NCBI GenBank assembly: GCA_947623505.1
Contig: CANQGT010000005.1
Location: forward strand, 1-64,000
Length of the DNA stretch: 64,000 nucleotides
Direction of reading: 5' to 3'
Origin: an uncultured Clostridia bacterium
GTDB lineage: Bacteria > Bacillota > Clostridia > Oscillospirales > Acutalibacteraceae
Under the pieces are notes generated by a model that was given only the letters and a program-made list of their open reading frames with translations, did not search any database and was not told the origin of the DNA. This document shows, piece after piece, positions 45,156-58,916 of this stretch. How positions within the stretch are numbered: position 1 is the first letter of the stretch; each line of letters begins with the position of its first letter. Both the position numbers and the translations under genes were made by a program.

Positions 45156-48100
45156 GGCTCTTCCTCCTTTAATATTTTCATAACCTCTTCATCAGTCAAA
45201 GCTTCCGCTTCCCGCTGCCCTATAAACCGCCTGTTTGCGCAAACGGAAGAATATTTGCAATAATCGCAGGTTTTATCGTGATTTTTTCCGTTAATCGGAT
45301 TTTGATTTATATTTCCCGATTGGAGCTCGGACGCCATTTCAACAATAAGCGAATCCACCTTTTTGCTTATCCTGCCAAGCTCTTCGAGAGAAGCAAAGCA
45401 GCCGACCAATCCGTTTTTCTGCGTGTATTTAACAGGAATGTAATTACCTCCGAGATCCTGTTCCATAGATCTGAGAATATCGTGTTCGCCGTCGTAAAGA
45501 ACCATACCTTTCATTTTGAATATCTTTGTTTCTTCGTCTTTGTATTTTTTTTCGTCAACGTCTCTTTTCAGCCCAAGCGTTTCCCTTGAAGCGTGCATAT
45601 AGAGAACCCCCGCGGGAACAGCCGAATATTCGCATGATTTATCGGCGCAAATGGAAAAAAGATAAACAAACATTTGCAGATTAAGTCCATAAAGAATATC
45701 GGAAAGTCTGAAATCCTTTCTGCCCGATTTATAATCTATAACCCTAACATACTTCTCGCCGTTTTCCTCAAGAATATCCACTCTGTCAACACTTCCGCGC
45801 AGGCTTACCGAGCCTCCGCCATCAAGGGGAATGATTTTCGGCTTTACGGCTCCGTCTCTGTCTATCTTAAGCTCAAAAGCTTTCGCCTCGAATTTGCTTT
45901 GAGAAAATTCATCGGCAAGGCGGAGAACAACGCTGTAAAGCATTTTTGAAATACGCATAAACGTATAAGAAAAACGCCTGCTCTGATCCTGAGCTCCGAG
46001 CTTGGTATTAAAATATTCGGTCAGATATTTGTCAACAAGCCGCCTTATTTCACTTTTGCTCATTCTGCCGAGAGCGGGAGAACCCACCTCTGAAATAATA
46101 TTTTCAAGCACGAAGTGAATGACCGTTCCCGTCTCCATAGCGCCCATTTGCGCTTTTTCGCGCGGATTGGCACGCAGTCCGAATTTGCAGAAATAACGAA
46201 ACGGGCATTCAAAATAATCCTCAAGGCGCGACGCGGAAAGATACATATCTTTTCCGAAAAGCTTAGTAGCGATGTTTTTATCTTTGATTTTTACCGCAGC
46301 GTTTTCGCTCAAAAGCTTTACAGACGAAAATCTGCCGTCATCTTTGAAATATTCCTTCAGAGTTTCGGAAAAAACGCTGTTTTCGCCGAAACGGCGGGCA
46401 AAGAGCTCGAAAGCGGAAGCCTCGCTCTCAATAAGCTCAACGTCCCGTATATCGCCGTAAGAGGTTTCCGTTAAAAGCGGAAAGGCTTTTTTAAGAGAAG
46501 TGACGATTGACGACGGCGAACCGCCCGCGCCTCTGCCTATATATGTAACGAATAGCTTTTTTCTCGGAGCGCTTAAAGCCGTATAGGCGAAATAGCGTTC
46601 CTGAATACTGAGCGTTTCGCCGAAAGAATACAACTCAAGATCGTTTTCCTTGAGCATTATCCTGTCATTTTCCGTAAGAAGTCCGCCGCTTATCACCGAG
46701 CGTGGAAATTCGCCCTCATTGGCGCCGAGAATAAAAACAATTTCGGGATTATCGGCCCTTATTCTGTCCGCCTGACCGAACTGAACATTGTCAAGCCCTT
46801 GCGGAAGAACGCCGAGATCCTCATAAGAAATCATCAAATCGAAAAGCGAAAGATAATCCCTGAGCGAAATCTTTTCATTCCTCAAAACAGCGGCAAGGCA
46901 ATCCAAAATCTCCATAAGAATATCCCAAACTCTGCCCTGTTCCTGCGCAAGCTCGTTTTTGTCGTAGCCTGAAAGGGCCTTTGCCGTTTTGGTGAGATTT
47001 CTGCCGACGTTGAACGAGAGCAGAGCATTGTAAATTGCTTCGCCTATCTCGCGCGCGTCGTCCGTCTTTACAGCTGACTTAAAGCGGTCAAGCCGTTTGC
47101 AGATATATTCGCGGGAAGCGTTTATATCATCAAGCGCGGCCTTGTCTTTTTCGCTGAGACCGTCTGAAAATCCGTTCGGAGACGCTTCAAAAGGCTTAGA
47201 CCACTTGCCTACCCCGCTTATGCTCCAAACGTAGATATAGTTTTCAAGCCTTCCCGCGGCGTTCCTGCCGATATCGGTAAGTCCTGTTTTAATGAGGCTG
47301 AGTATATCGTCGCTTCTGTAAGAGTAAACAACCGTCCTTAAAAGATACTGCACGAAAACCATCAGCGGCTGAGATTTTACGGGGCGGCGCTCGTCAACGT
47401 AAAACGGAACACCGTATTTTCTGAAAGCGTAAATAATACCGTCGCCGTAGCTTTCGGAATCGCGGCAAATAACGGCAATATCGCGGGCTCTTGTTCCTGA
47501 GCGAAGCTCCTTTTTTATCTTCATCGCGATATATGAGCATTCGTCGGAAACGCTGTTTGCCGAATATAACCTGATATTTTCGGGTTTATATTCATACTTT
47601 TCGGCGCTGCCCGAAAAAATATTTTTCTCGCAAAAAAGCATTTCCTTGTTTTCCGCTCTGTAATTCTCACGGAGGACAACGCTTTTTGAGTCAACCCCGA
47701 ATTTTACGGCAATATTTTTAACGGCGGAAGCGTTCTTATTAACATAAGAGAAAAGCCCGAAAGCGCCTTGCGAAGAACCGTCTCCCGAAAACGTAACGTA
47801 AATATCGGCGCAATCCCTGATTATAAGCTCTATAATTTTAAGCTCGCTTGCCAAAAAGCCGTTGAATCCGTCGATAAAAACGGTCTTATTATTCAGATAG
47901 CCCGTTTTGTCAAGCTTGTCGTACAAACGGCTGAGAACGGTGGAGGAATCCACAAACGAACCGTCAAGCAGACGGTTATATTCACACATAATAAGAGCAA
48001 TATCCTTTAGCTTACGGGAGAGAAACTGCCCGCCGACTTTTTTTGAGACTTCAAAAAGATCGTCCGAAGAAATGGCGCAGGAGGCAAGCTCGTCGCTAAC

Positions 48101-48466
48101 GGAAACCATTGAGGAAATAAAAGAACGCGCGTCCGATTTTCCTCCTAAAAGGCCAAGCTCGTCCTTTACCGCGTCGATCGCCCTTTTCATAAGAACCGCC
48201 TTGCCGCCTTTTGTGATTACGGGGTATTTTTCTCCGCCGTAAATGCGGTTTATTTCGCTTGAAAGGCGTGTAAAAGAGGAGTTTTCGACCTTGCCTGCAT
48301 TTCGTTCTCCAAGCAGTCGCAAAAGCTTTTTTTCGGCGGTGAAATTATACTGCTCGGGAGTGATGAGCAGCAAATTATCCTTTCCGGAATCAACAAGCCT
48401 TTTAATTTCGGAAAAGCAATATTCTGTTTTGCCGGAGCCGGAACGGCCGAAAATGAAATAAAGCAT
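45119..48466 (-). CDS. addB: ATP-dependent helicase/nuclease subunit B
   Basis: FGRSGSGKTEYCF, VRVIDYKSGRKDF, FECPFRYFCKFGL and CDYCKYSSVC iron-sulfur Cys; overlaps addA. Confidence 0.95.
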   Translation of the reverse strand: MLYFIFGRSGSGKTEYCFSEIKRLVDSGKDNLLLITPEQYNFTAEKKLLRLLGERNAGKVENSSFTRLSSEINRIYGGEKYPVITKGGKAVLMKRAIDAVKDELGLLGGKSDARSFISSMVSVSDELASCAISSDDLFEVSKKVGGQFLSRKLKDIALIMCEYNRLLDGSFVDSSTVLSRLYDKLDKTGYLNNKTVFIDGFNGFLASELKIIELIIRDCADIYVTFSGDGSSQGAFGLFSYVNKNASAVKNIAVKFGVDSKSVVLRENYRAENKEMLFCEKNIFSGSAEKYEYKPENIRLYSANSVSDECSYIAMKIKKELRSGTRARDIAVICRDSESYGDGIIYAFRKYGVPFYVDERRPVKSQPLMVFVQYLLRTVVYSYRSDDILSLIKTGLTDIGRNAAGRLENYIYVWSISGVGKWSKPFEASPNGFSDGLSEKDKAALDDINASREYICKRLDRFKSAVKTDDAREIGEAIYNALLSFNVGRNLTKTAKALSGYDKNELAQEQGRVWDILMEILDCLAAVLRNEKISLRDYLSLFDLMISYEDLGVLPQGLDNVQFGQADRIRADNPEIVFILGANEGEFPRSVISGGLLTENDRIMLKENDLELYSFGETLSIQERYFAYTALSAPRKKLFVTYIGRGAGGSPSSIVTSLKKAFPLLTETSYGDIRDVELIESEASAFELFARRFGENSVFSETLKEYFKDDGRFSSVKLLSENAAVKIKDKNIATKLFGKDMYLSASRLEDYFECPFRYFCKFGLRANPREKAQMGAMETGTVIHFVLENIISEVGSPALGRMSKSEIRRLVDKYLTEYFNTKLGAQDQSRRFSYTFMRISKMLYSVVLRLADEFSQSKFEAKAFELKIDRDGAVKPKIIPLDGGGSVSLRGSVDRVDILEENGEKYVRVIDYKSGRKDFRLSDILYGLNLQMFVYLFSICADKSCEYSAVPAGVLYMHASRETLGLKRDVDEKKYKDEETKIFKMKGMVLYDGEHDILRSMEQDLGGNYIPVKYTQKNGLVGCFASLEELGRISKKVDSLIVEMASELQSGNINQNPINGKNHDKTCDYCKYSSVCANRRFIGQREAEALTDEEVMKILKEEEPCRTGQSSSLTQ

Positions 48467-48474
48467 AAAGCACC

Positions 48475-49968
48475 TTAGTCAAAATTTTTTAAATTTAATT
48501 TGTCAAACCGAGAGAAAAATTTTTTGAGCTCCGCGGTGATTTCTTCGCAAATGCCGGCATAATCGTTTTCTATATTAAGCGGAAGTATCGGATCGTGAAC
48601 GGAAAGGCGCAGTAAAAACCAGCCGCCTGAAACGTTTATTCTCACGCCCTCATAATTTTCCTTTTCAATCTGCCAGCCGTCTCTTGCCGCCGCGTATTCG
48701 GACAAAGAATCGATAACCGTTTCGCCGTATTCTTTGAAATCATCGGTCAAAATCGGTATTCTTATCTCAAGGCTTTCGGCAGGTTCTTTAAGTTCGCTTA
48801 TAAGAGCGCTTATTCCTTTCCCGTTTTTACGCAATTTGGCGAGCAGAATAACGATTTTCGCGGCGAGATAAGCGCCGTCGTCAAGAAAATAATTTTCTCT
48901 CAATGCCGCGTGCCCGCTCGTTTCAATCGCAAGCGGCGAATCAATCCCGTTTTTGTTAAGCTCAACGGCCTTGTCGATAACGTTTTTATAACCTCTTTTA
49001 AAGCGCAGCTGCCTGCCGCCGAGCTTTTTTTCAATAAATTCACGCAAACCGTCGGAAGTGAGGCTGTCCGTCACAACGGTTCCGCCTTCGTGCCCGTCAA
49101 GAGCGATAACCGAAGCGAGCGCGACAAGTCGGTTTCTGTTTATCTCCTCGCCGCTTGAATAAACGCAGCCCATTCTGTCCACGTCCGTATCGAATATAAA
49201 GCCGAAATCCGATTTTGAATTTATCACCATTTTGCGCGCGGATGCTATTGCCTCGGCGTTTTCGGGATTGGGGATGTGATTCGGAAAAGTGCCGTCAGGC
49301 TCAAGATAGCGGCTCCCACTCGTGTCCGCACCGAGCGGGGAAAGCACTTTGTCGGCAAAAAATCCACCGACTCCGTTTCCCGCGTCAACAGTTATTTTAA
49401 GACCGCAAAGGGGCCTATCGCCGCAGTCGGCTCCTTTAACGATAATATCCCTGAGATGGGCGCAGTAAACACTCATAAAATCATAATCGGCAACGCTTCC
49501 CCGTTCGTTTCCGAGTTCGGTTGAGTAAGCCAAAGCAAGTATCTCTTTTATCTCGTTTCCCTCAAGGCCGCCCTCACGGGTAAAGAATTTCAACCCGTTT
49601 CTTTGATACGGATGATGCGAAGCCGTGATTTCGAGAGACGCGTCGGTTTTTATATCGATAACCGTGGTCATAAACATCGACGGCGTAGACGCAAGTCCGC
49701 AGTCGTAAACACGAACTCCGTATGAAACAAACGCCTTAACGGCGGCGGCCTTTATCCTGCCGGCGGATATTCTTGAATCATTTCCAACGGCTATTCTCAA
49801 ATCGCTTTTTGACAGTCTCTTTCTGAGCCAAATCACGAACGCACCGCATATTTTTTCAACAACATCGTCGGTGAGCTCGATTTCCTCCGTTTCGGTTTTA
49901 ATTGCTACTCCTCTTATATCGGTTCCGCTTTTCAGCCTTAAAAGGCTATCTTCTGTAATAGTTTGCAT
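48475..49968 (-). CDS. Phosphoglucomutase/phosphomannomutase family protein
   Basis: EITASHHPYQRNGLKFF (TASHxP), FDTDVDRMG, ETSGHAALRENYFLDDGAY. Confidence 0.92.
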   Translation of the reverse strand: MQTITEDSLLRLKSGTDIRGVAIKTETEEIELTDDVVEKICGAFVIWLRKRLSKSDLRIAVGNDSRISAGRIKAAAVKAFVSYGVRVYDCGLASTPSMFMTTVIDIKTDASLEITASHHPYQRNGLKFFTREGGLEGNEIKEILALAYSTELGNERGSVADYDFMSVYCAHLRDIIVKGADCGDRPLCGLKITVDAGNGVGGFFADKVLSPLGADTSGSRYLEPDGTFPNHIPNPENAEAIASARKMVINSKSDFGFIFDTDVDRMGCVYSSGEEINRNRLVALASVIALDGHEGGTVVTDSLTSDGLREFIEKKLGGRQLRFKRGYKNVIDKAVELNKNGIDSPLAIETSGHAALRENYFLDDGAYLAAKIVILLAKLRKNGKGISALISELKEPAESLEIRIPILTDDFKEYGETVIDSLSEYAAARDGWQIEKENYEGVRINVSGGWFLLRLSVHDPILPLNIENDYAGICEEITAELKKFFSRFDKLNLKNFD

Positions 49969-50662
49969 TTATCATACCCTCGCTGAAGGCTTTATCGTAA
50001 GCCTCTATCAAAAATTTATACATAGGAGACGAAATATCAAGCATAAGCCGCAGTTCGTCGATAAGAGACGGATCGGCGAGCCTGCCCAAATCATTGCCGA
50101 CATAGAAAAATTCAACGTTTTTCGCGTTGAGATACGGTTTAAGCCTTTCGGGAGCATTCGGAATTTTATCCTTTTTGTAAAAATCCCTTGTGTTGTATGT
50201 CAGTCCCGCGCTTTTTGTCGCCTCAATCGCCTCAAACCATCTGTCCTGCTCCGCAAGGATTTTTTCCCTGACAAAATCAAACTGCGTCTGCCTCTCGGTC
50301 CACATACCGAGACCGAACGCGTAATTCTGCTGTGTGAACTCAAACCAATAAAACGGCGCAAAAGGATAAGCAAATTTATTTCGCCTGAGAAAAAGCCAAA
50401 GATTATCTCGGTAAAGACGCTTGTTTTTTGTGCGGCGCGTGTCTCTGCGTATTCTTGAAACGGCATACACGGGGTTCGTATCCGTAAGCGGATCAATCTC
50501 GCACATTATATCCGAAAGGTCAAGAACTATCTGGCGCATGGGAACGGTGATATTCTGTTTCAGTTCCTCCTTGTGCTGTTCATAAAACTCCTTTGAATCA
50601 TTGAACGCGTTAAGCGATAAAAGGCCGATGGCCTCCGCAGATATACCCTTAAAGTTATACAT
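49946..50662 (-). CDS. DUF2461 family protein
   Basis: NDSKEFYEQHKEELKQN; RIRRDTRRTKNKRLYRDNLWL; YWFEFTQQNYAFGLGMW. Confidence 0.88.
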   Translation of the reverse strand: MYNFKGISAEAIGLLSLNAFNDSKEFYEQHKEELKQNITVPMRQIVLDLSDIMCEIDPLTDTNPVYAVSRIRRDTRRTKNKRLYRDNLWLFLRRNKFAYPFAPFYWFEFTQQNYAFGLGMWTERQTQFDFVREKILAEQDRWFEAIEATKSAGLTYNTRDFYKKDKIPNAPERLKPYLNAKNVEFFYVGNDLGRLADPSLIDELRLMLDISSPMYKFLIEAYDKAFSEGMINANYYRR

Positions 50663-51924
50663 TATTTGAGAAGCCCCCTTTCAAGCATCTTCTGCGCGGC
50701 AAGCTGAGCGCAGATCTTAGCTCCGTGAAAATTAAGACCGCCCTGTATCCACGCGTAATACGGCGGTCTCAGGGGAGCGTCTGCCGAAAGCTCTATTGAT
50801 GAGCCGAGCGTAAACGAACCCGCGGCCATAACGACCTTGCTGTCATAACCCGGCATATCCCAAGGCTCGGGAAGAAGGAAACTGTCTATCGGGCTTCCGC
50901 TTTGAATCCCTTGGCAAAAAGCGACAAGACTTTCGGGATCCTCAAGCCCGAGACTTTGAACCGTATCTCCCCTTTCGTCATTGTATGACGGTGTGACTTT
51001 ATAACCGAAATCGGAAAAAAGCGCTGCTATAAAAACGGCGCTTTTCATAGCTTCGCCCACGGTGTGCGGAGCGAAATAAAGCCCCATATAAAGCTCCCTG
51101 TTGTGCCCGAGAGTGGCTCCCACCTCTTTGCCGAGGCCGGGAGTCGTAAGCCGATAGGAGCATTTCTCAACAAGCTCTTTCTTTCCGGCAATATACCCGC
51201 CGGTGGGGGCTATACCGCCGCCCGGGTTTTTGATAAGAGAACCGGCAATAAGATCCGCGCCGACTTCGGTTGGTTCTTTTTTCTGAACAAATTCTCCGTA
51301 GCAGTTGTCCACCATAACAATAACGTTCGGATTTTTTTTCTTTGCTGTCTCGGCGATTCGGCCTATTTCCTCAACAAGAAGGCTCGGCCTAAGCTCATAG
51401 CCTCTGCTTCGCTGAATATAAACCATGGTCACCGTTTCGTCAACAGCGCTTTCGATCGCCTCAAGATCCGGCCTGCCGTTTTTAAGCGGCACCTCGTCGT
51501 AAACAATACCGAAATCCTTTAAGGAGCCCATACCGCTGCCGCTGATTCCGATAACGCCGTGAATAGTGTCGTAAGGCGTTCCCGTAACGCACAGCATTTT
51601 GTCGCCCGGGCGCAGAACGCCGAAAAGCGCCGTGGCAAGCGTATGAGTGCCGCAGGTAAAATTATATCGTACAAGCGCGTCTTCGGCTCCGAAAACCCTT
51701 GCCCACACTTTATCGAGAGTTTCTCTTCCCCTGTCTCCGTATCCGTAACCGGTGCTCGGCGAAAAGTGGCTCTCCGAAACGCCGTATTCAATAAAAGCCG
51801 ACTGCACCTTAAGCTGATTGTATTCCGTGATTTCATCGATTTTTCCAAACTGATCGCGGCATTTTTCCATAGCGCGGCGCGAAGCCTCTTCGATTCTGCC
51901 GTCAATTTTAAAAAAAGGCGTCAT
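50662..51924 (-). CDS. Methionine gamma-lyase/aluminium-resistance (YnbB) family PLP enzyme
   Basis: FTCGTHTLATALFGVLRPGDKMLCVTGTPYDTIHGVIG; GSLIKNPGGGIAPTGGYIAG. Confidence 0.94.
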   Translation of the reverse strand: MTPFFKIDGRIEEASRRAMEKCRDQFGKIDEITEYNQLKVQSAFIEYGVSESHFSPSTGYGYGDRGRETLDKVWARVFGAEDALVRYNFTCGTHTLATALFGVLRPGDKMLCVTGTPYDTIHGVIGISGSGMGSLKDFGIVYDEVPLKNGRPDLEAIESAVDETVTMVYIQRSRGYELRPSLLVEEIGRIAETAKKKNPNVIVMVDNCYGEFVQKKEPTEVGADLIAGSLIKNPGGGIAPTGGYIAGKKELVEKCSYRLTTPGLGKEVGATLGHNRELYMGLYFAPHTVGEAMKSAVFIAALFSDFGYKVTPSYNDERGDTVQSLGLEDPESLVAFCQGIQSGSPIDSFLLPEPWDMPGYDSKVVMAAGSFTLGSSIELSADAPLRPPYYAWIQGGLNFHGAKICAQLAAQKMLERGLLK

Positions 51925-52646
51925 TTATACATTCTCCAAATTCCTGTATTTTCAAAGCCGAGTCGCTTATAAAAATCCTCGTTTTTTCCGTTTTCTCTCA
52001 TTAAATAAACCTTGCCGCAAAAATCGCAGCACACTGCGCTGACAAGCGCCGAAGCATAGCCGTTGCCGCGATAACGCTCGTCCGTTCTGACGCCCGAAAG
52101 CACCGCTTTATCTCCGTAAACGGAAGAAAGAAGCGCGCTCGAAACGGTTTCGCCGCCAATTTCAAGCGAGTATGCGCGGGCAAAGCCGTGGCGTATTCTA
52201 TGATTCAAATCCGTGTACCAAGCGTCAAAGCCTCCGATTCCGCCGTCGAGAAAATTATAGAGGTCAAAAAGATTCGGGTATCTGTTGAGCTCGGCGCGGT
52301 CCGCGATAATTTCGATCTGCCTCTTACTCTCCATAACATTTCCGAAAGAAAAAGATTCCGAAATATTCAAAGCTTCGTCACAAAGCGCCGAATTATAACC
52401 GAGCGCGAGAATAAAACCGCGGAGCTCTTCTTCATCGGCTCTGCCTTTGAGCGCCGAAACGGTAACGTTTCCGTCAAGCGATGAAAGAACTGCCGTTATT
52501 TCGCCGTTTTCATCAAGCTGCCTGTAAAAAGAGGCAAACGGATATTTGCAGCCGTAAGCGCCGAGCAAAGAAAAAACGCGAACGGCAAAAATGTCTTCCT
52601 GTTTAAATCCGTCAAAACAGACGGGATCGCCGATTCTTTCAATCAT
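51921..52646 (-). CDS. GNAT family N-acetyltransferase
   Basis: VLSGVRTDERYRGNGYASALVSAVC. Confidence 0.85.
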   Translation of the reverse strand: MIERIGDPVCFDGFKQEDIFAVRVFSLLGAYGCKYPFASFYRQLDENGEITAVLSSLDGNVTVSALKGRADEEELRGFILALGYNSALCDEALNISESFSFGNVMESKRQIEIIADRAELNRYPNLFDLYNFLDGGIGGFDAWYTDLNHRIRHGFARAYSLEIGGETVSSALLSSVYGDKAVLSGVRTDERYRGNGYASALVSAVCCDFCGKVYLMRENGKNEDFYKRLGFENTGIWRMYK

Positions 52647-53640
52647 AAAGTTTAGGCAACAAAACTTTCAGCAGTTTTCTTGTTTCTTCAATATCGCTTT
52701 CCTTGACGACGCTTGCGGCCGAATGGATATATCTGCAAGGAAGCGACACGGCGAGAACGCGGCTTCCCTTTCCGCTTGTCTGCACGGCTCCCGCGTCGTT
52801 TCCGCCGGCTATAACGGTTTTCGTCTGCACCTTTATGCCGTTTTCCTTTGCGGTTTCGAGAGCAATATTATAAAGCCGTCTGTCATAGACCGTTCTTGAA
52901 TCCATAAACGAAACAACGGGGCCGCCGCCGAGAACGCAGCAGCGCTCAGCGCCTGAAACTCCGCTTATATCCGCGGCGGTAGTGGATTCAAGTATAACCG
53001 AAACGTCGCTCTGAACACCGAAAGAGGTGCATGCCGCGCCTCTGAGGCCGACTTCCTCCTGAACGTTAAAACAAAAATAAGTATCATATTCGAGTTCGCC
53101 TTTTATAAGCTCCGTCAAAAGCATACAGCCTATCCTGTCGTCAAGGGCCTTTGATTTAATAAAGCCGTCGCCGAAATTTATATATTCCGACTCAAAATAG
53201 GCATTGTCGCCCAAAGAAACATATTTCAAAGCCTGCTCTCTGTCCGAAGCGCCGATATCTATAAACAGTTCCTTAAAATCGGGCGCTTTATTTGCCTCTT
53301 CCTCTGAAAGCTGATGCACCGCCTTTGAGCCGATCACTCCGATCCTGCCGTTTATTCTGACGGCTCTGCCGAGAACGGCGAGCGGATCGATTCCCCCGAC
53401 GGGGCGGAATTTAAGATAACCGTCGTCGGTAATATAAGTTACGATAAATGCCACCTCGTCCATATGGGCGCAGAGCATAACTTTATTCTTCGGCCTTTTC
53501 TTTCCCTTTTTGAAAGCAATAACAGACCCGAGCGGATCAGTTTCGCATTCGCAATATCCCTTAACGGCGTTTAATATATATTCCCTTACTTCAAATTCCC
53601 TGCCGGAAGCTCCGTTGAGCATACACAAATCCTTAAGCAT
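52639..53640 (-). CDS. M42 family aminopeptidase
   Basis: CAHMDEVAFIV, ALDDRIG, VQEEVGLRGA, RYIHSAAS. Confidence 0.94.
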   Translation of the reverse strand: MLKDLCMLNGASGREFEVREYILNAVKGYCECETDPLGSVIAFKKGKKRPKNKVMLCAHMDEVAFIVTYITDDGYLKFRPVGGIDPLAVLGRAVRINGRIGVIGSKAVHQLSEEEANKAPDFKELFIDIGASDREQALKYVSLGDNAYFESEYINFGDGFIKSKALDDRIGCMLLTELIKGELEYDTYFCFNVQEEVGLRGAACTSFGVQSDVSVILESTTAADISGVSGAERCCVLGGGPVVSFMDSRTVYDRRLYNIALETAKENGIKVQTKTVIAGGNDAGAVQTSGKGSRVLAVSLPCRYIHSAASVVKESDIEETRKLLKVLLPKLYD

Positions 53641-54649
53641 TTACTTCCTCCGCCCTTTCCTTAACATATGCCGCTATAAGCCGGGCAACGGCCTCTATAT
53701 CGGAAATATCCGCTGTTTCAATGGGGCTGTGCATATATTTTATCGGAATTGAAACAAGGCCGCATTTTATTCCGCCGCCGCAGAGTGAAATAACGTCCGC
53801 GTTTGTTCCCGTTCTTGATTCCATAACCTCGATCTGATGCTCTATTCCGTTTTCGAGCGCGCAGCGTTTAAGCGATTCCGATATTTCGGATGAAAGCACG
53901 GGAGAAACGCCTATCATAGCTCCCTTTGATATTTCGCCGCATTCATCTTTACTGCTGTTTGGAGTATAACCGAAAGATACGTCCGTTACAAGCGCTTCGT
54001 CAACGCCAAGCGAGAACGGTCCCGTTTTTGCCCCTCTGGTGCCAAGCTCCTCCTGCGTTGAGAACAGAGCGGTAATTTTGACAGGCAAACCCTTGATTTT
54101 TTCAAGAGCAAGAATAATCGCCGCCGCTCCCGCCCTGTTGTCAAGGCAGTTTGAAGTCACCTGATTGTTGAGAAGCTCGTTGTACTGCCGCCGAAACGTA
54201 ATTCTGCTTCCGAGCGGCACAAGCTCCTTGGCCTTTTCGGCATTCAGCCCCAAATCGATTGAAATATCGGATATATCGGGCGCTTTTTTTCCGTCCGAAG
54301 CCTTTTGAAGATGCGGGGGCAAAGCGGAAATAATTCCGTAAAGTTTTTCTTTGCCCCAAACGGTAACTTCGCTTTCGCAGAGCATACGGCGGTCGATTCC
54401 TCCGCAGGCGGCGACTTTGAGAAAACCCTCATCCGTAACGGAAGTGACAATAAGCCCTATTTCGTCGATGTGAGCGTCAAGCAAAATATGATAACCCTCG
54501 CCGAACGTGCATGTAAGATTATTCATAGAGTCCGTGTGAACCTCTCCCATATCACGCAGAAGCTCACCGAGAAGCGTGTTGATTTTATCCTCGCAGCCGC
54601 CGACGGCGGGCACGCAAACAAGTTTTTTTAAAAGCCCTTTTGTGTTCAT
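53633..54649 (-). CDS. M42 family aminopeptidase (paralog)
   Basis: DAHIDEIGLIV, LDNRAGA, TQEELGTRGA, KYMHSPIE. Confidence 0.94.
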   Translation of the reverse strand: MNTKGLLKKLVCVPAVGGCEDKINTLLGELLRDMGEVHTDSMNNLTCTFGEGYHILLDAHIDEIGLIVTSVTDEGFLKVAACGGIDRRMLCESEVTVWGKEKLYGIISALPPHLQKASDGKKAPDISDISIDLGLNAEKAKELVPLGSRITFRRQYNELLNNQVTSNCLDNRAGAAAIILALEKIKGLPVKITALFSTQEELGTRGAKTGPFSLGVDEALVTDVSFGYTPNSSKDECGEISKGAMIGVSPVLSSEISESLKRCALENGIEHQIEVMESRTGTNADVISLCGGGIKCGLVSIPIKYMHSPIETADISDIEAVARLIAAYVKERAEEVNA

Positions 54650-56079
54650 TCTTCACCAAATCCGTTTACTAATTCCTTAAATTTTCTGCCCCTGTATTCA
54701 AAAGTTTTGAACTGGTCAAACGCGGGGCAGGCGGGGCAAAGTGAAACTATATCGCCGCTTTGCGCCCTTTCTTTTGCGATAAGCAAAGCGTTTTCCATTG
54801 TATCGGTTTTAACTATCTCAAGTCCGCTTTCATCAAATCCGCCGCAGGAAGTGACAGCGTCGTAAATTTTTTCACGCGTGTTTCCGTTAAGTATAAGGAG
54901 CTTGACCTTTTTTAAAATGAGAGGAGCCATCAGGCTCATATCGTTGCCCTTATCCGAACCGCCGCAAATCATTATGATTTTTTGATCGAACGCGTTTAAC
55001 CCGCTTATAACTCTTGAAGGCGAGGTGGCGATTGAATCGTTATAGTATTTAACTCCCCTGTATTCGCGCACAAATTCTATTCTGTGCTCCACACCGCCGA
55101 ATTTTCTTGCTACCTCAGCCATATTTTTTGTATCTACTATGCCCCAAACGGCGCATATGGCGGTGCAGTAATTTTCAACGTTATGAAGCCCGGGTATCTT
55201 TATATCACGCTTATTCATTACAAATACTCTTTCCCCGTTTTCGCTGAAGAAAATATCGCCGTTTTCAGCCATAAACGCGCCGTTTTCAACAGGGTGCTTT
55301 ACTGAAAATTCAAACAGTTTTCCTCTTACGTCAAAACGCATATCGTGATAAACGCTGCCGCCGATTGAATAATCGCAGTCCGCATTGAGAACGGTTTTGG
55401 AATCGGCGCTCTGATAGATAAGAATATTTCGCTTTGCGTCAACATATTCGTCAAGATTAACGTGATGGTCGAGATGCGTTTTTTCTATATTCGTAACAAC
55501 GGCGATATCGGGCTTTTTAACCATATTGCCCATCGTTAGAAGCTGGAATGACGAAAGCTCAACGACCGCAATATCACTTTCGCAGATATTTTCAAGCTCA
55601 GGCATAAGGGCCTTGCCGATATTTCCGCCGAGAAATACCCTTTTGCCCTGAGCCTTCAGCATTTCTGAAATAACGGTGGTGGTCGTAGTCTTTCCGTTTG
55701 AGCCTGTCACGGCGATTATTTTGCATGGGCAGTATTTGAAAAATACCTCCATTTCCGTAGTCACAGTCTGCCCTCTTGAAATACATTCGCCAATCCATGA
55801 ATTTTGAAAAGGCAGTATTCCGTGCGAGCGGAAAACTATATCCATTTCGGGTAAAACGTCAAGATAATTTTCGCCGAGTGAAAAATGAACGCCGAGCGAA
55901 TCGAGAACAGAGCAATCGGTTTCCCCGATGTAATCCCTGCCGCGTCTGTCGCACGCCCAAACTTCAACGCCCTTTTCCGCGAGCCACTTCGCGCAGGGCA
56001 TATTTGCTACCCCCATTCCGACGAAAGCGACTTTTTTGTTTTTAATGCCGTTCAAATAATCTTTTACACAAGTATTCAA
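54646..56079 (-). CDS. murD: UDP-N-acetylmuramoyl-L-alanine--D-glutamate ligase
   Basis: VTGSNGKTTTTTVISEML, HNVENYCTAICAVWG, NDSIATSPSRVISGL. Confidence 0.96.
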   Translation of the reverse strand: MNTCVKDYLNGIKNKKVAFVGMGVANMPCAKWLAEKGVEVWACDRRGRDYIGETDCSVLDSLGVHFSLGENYLDVLPEMDIVFRSHGILPFQNSWIGECISRGQTVTTEMEVFFKYCPCKIIAVTGSNGKTTTTTVISEMLKAQGKRVFLGGNIGKALMPELENICESDIAVVELSSFQLLTMGNMVKKPDIAVVTNIEKTHLDHHVNLDEYVDAKRNILIYQSADSKTVLNADCDYSIGGSVYHDMRFDVRGKLFEFSVKHPVENGAFMAENGDIFFSENGERVFVMNKRDIKIPGLHNVENYCTAICAVWGIVDTKNMAEVARKFGGVEHRIEFVREYRGVKYYNDSIATSPSRVISGLNAFDQKIIMICGGSDKGNDMSLMAPLILKKVKLLILNGNTREKIYDAVTSCGGFDESGLEIVKTDTMENALLIAKERAQSGDIVSLCPACPAFDQFKTFEYRGRKFKELVNGFGEE

Positions 56080-56091
56080 ATCAAAATCTCC

Positions 56092-58910
<2,819 letters not shown>

Positions 58911-58916
58911 TCAAGT

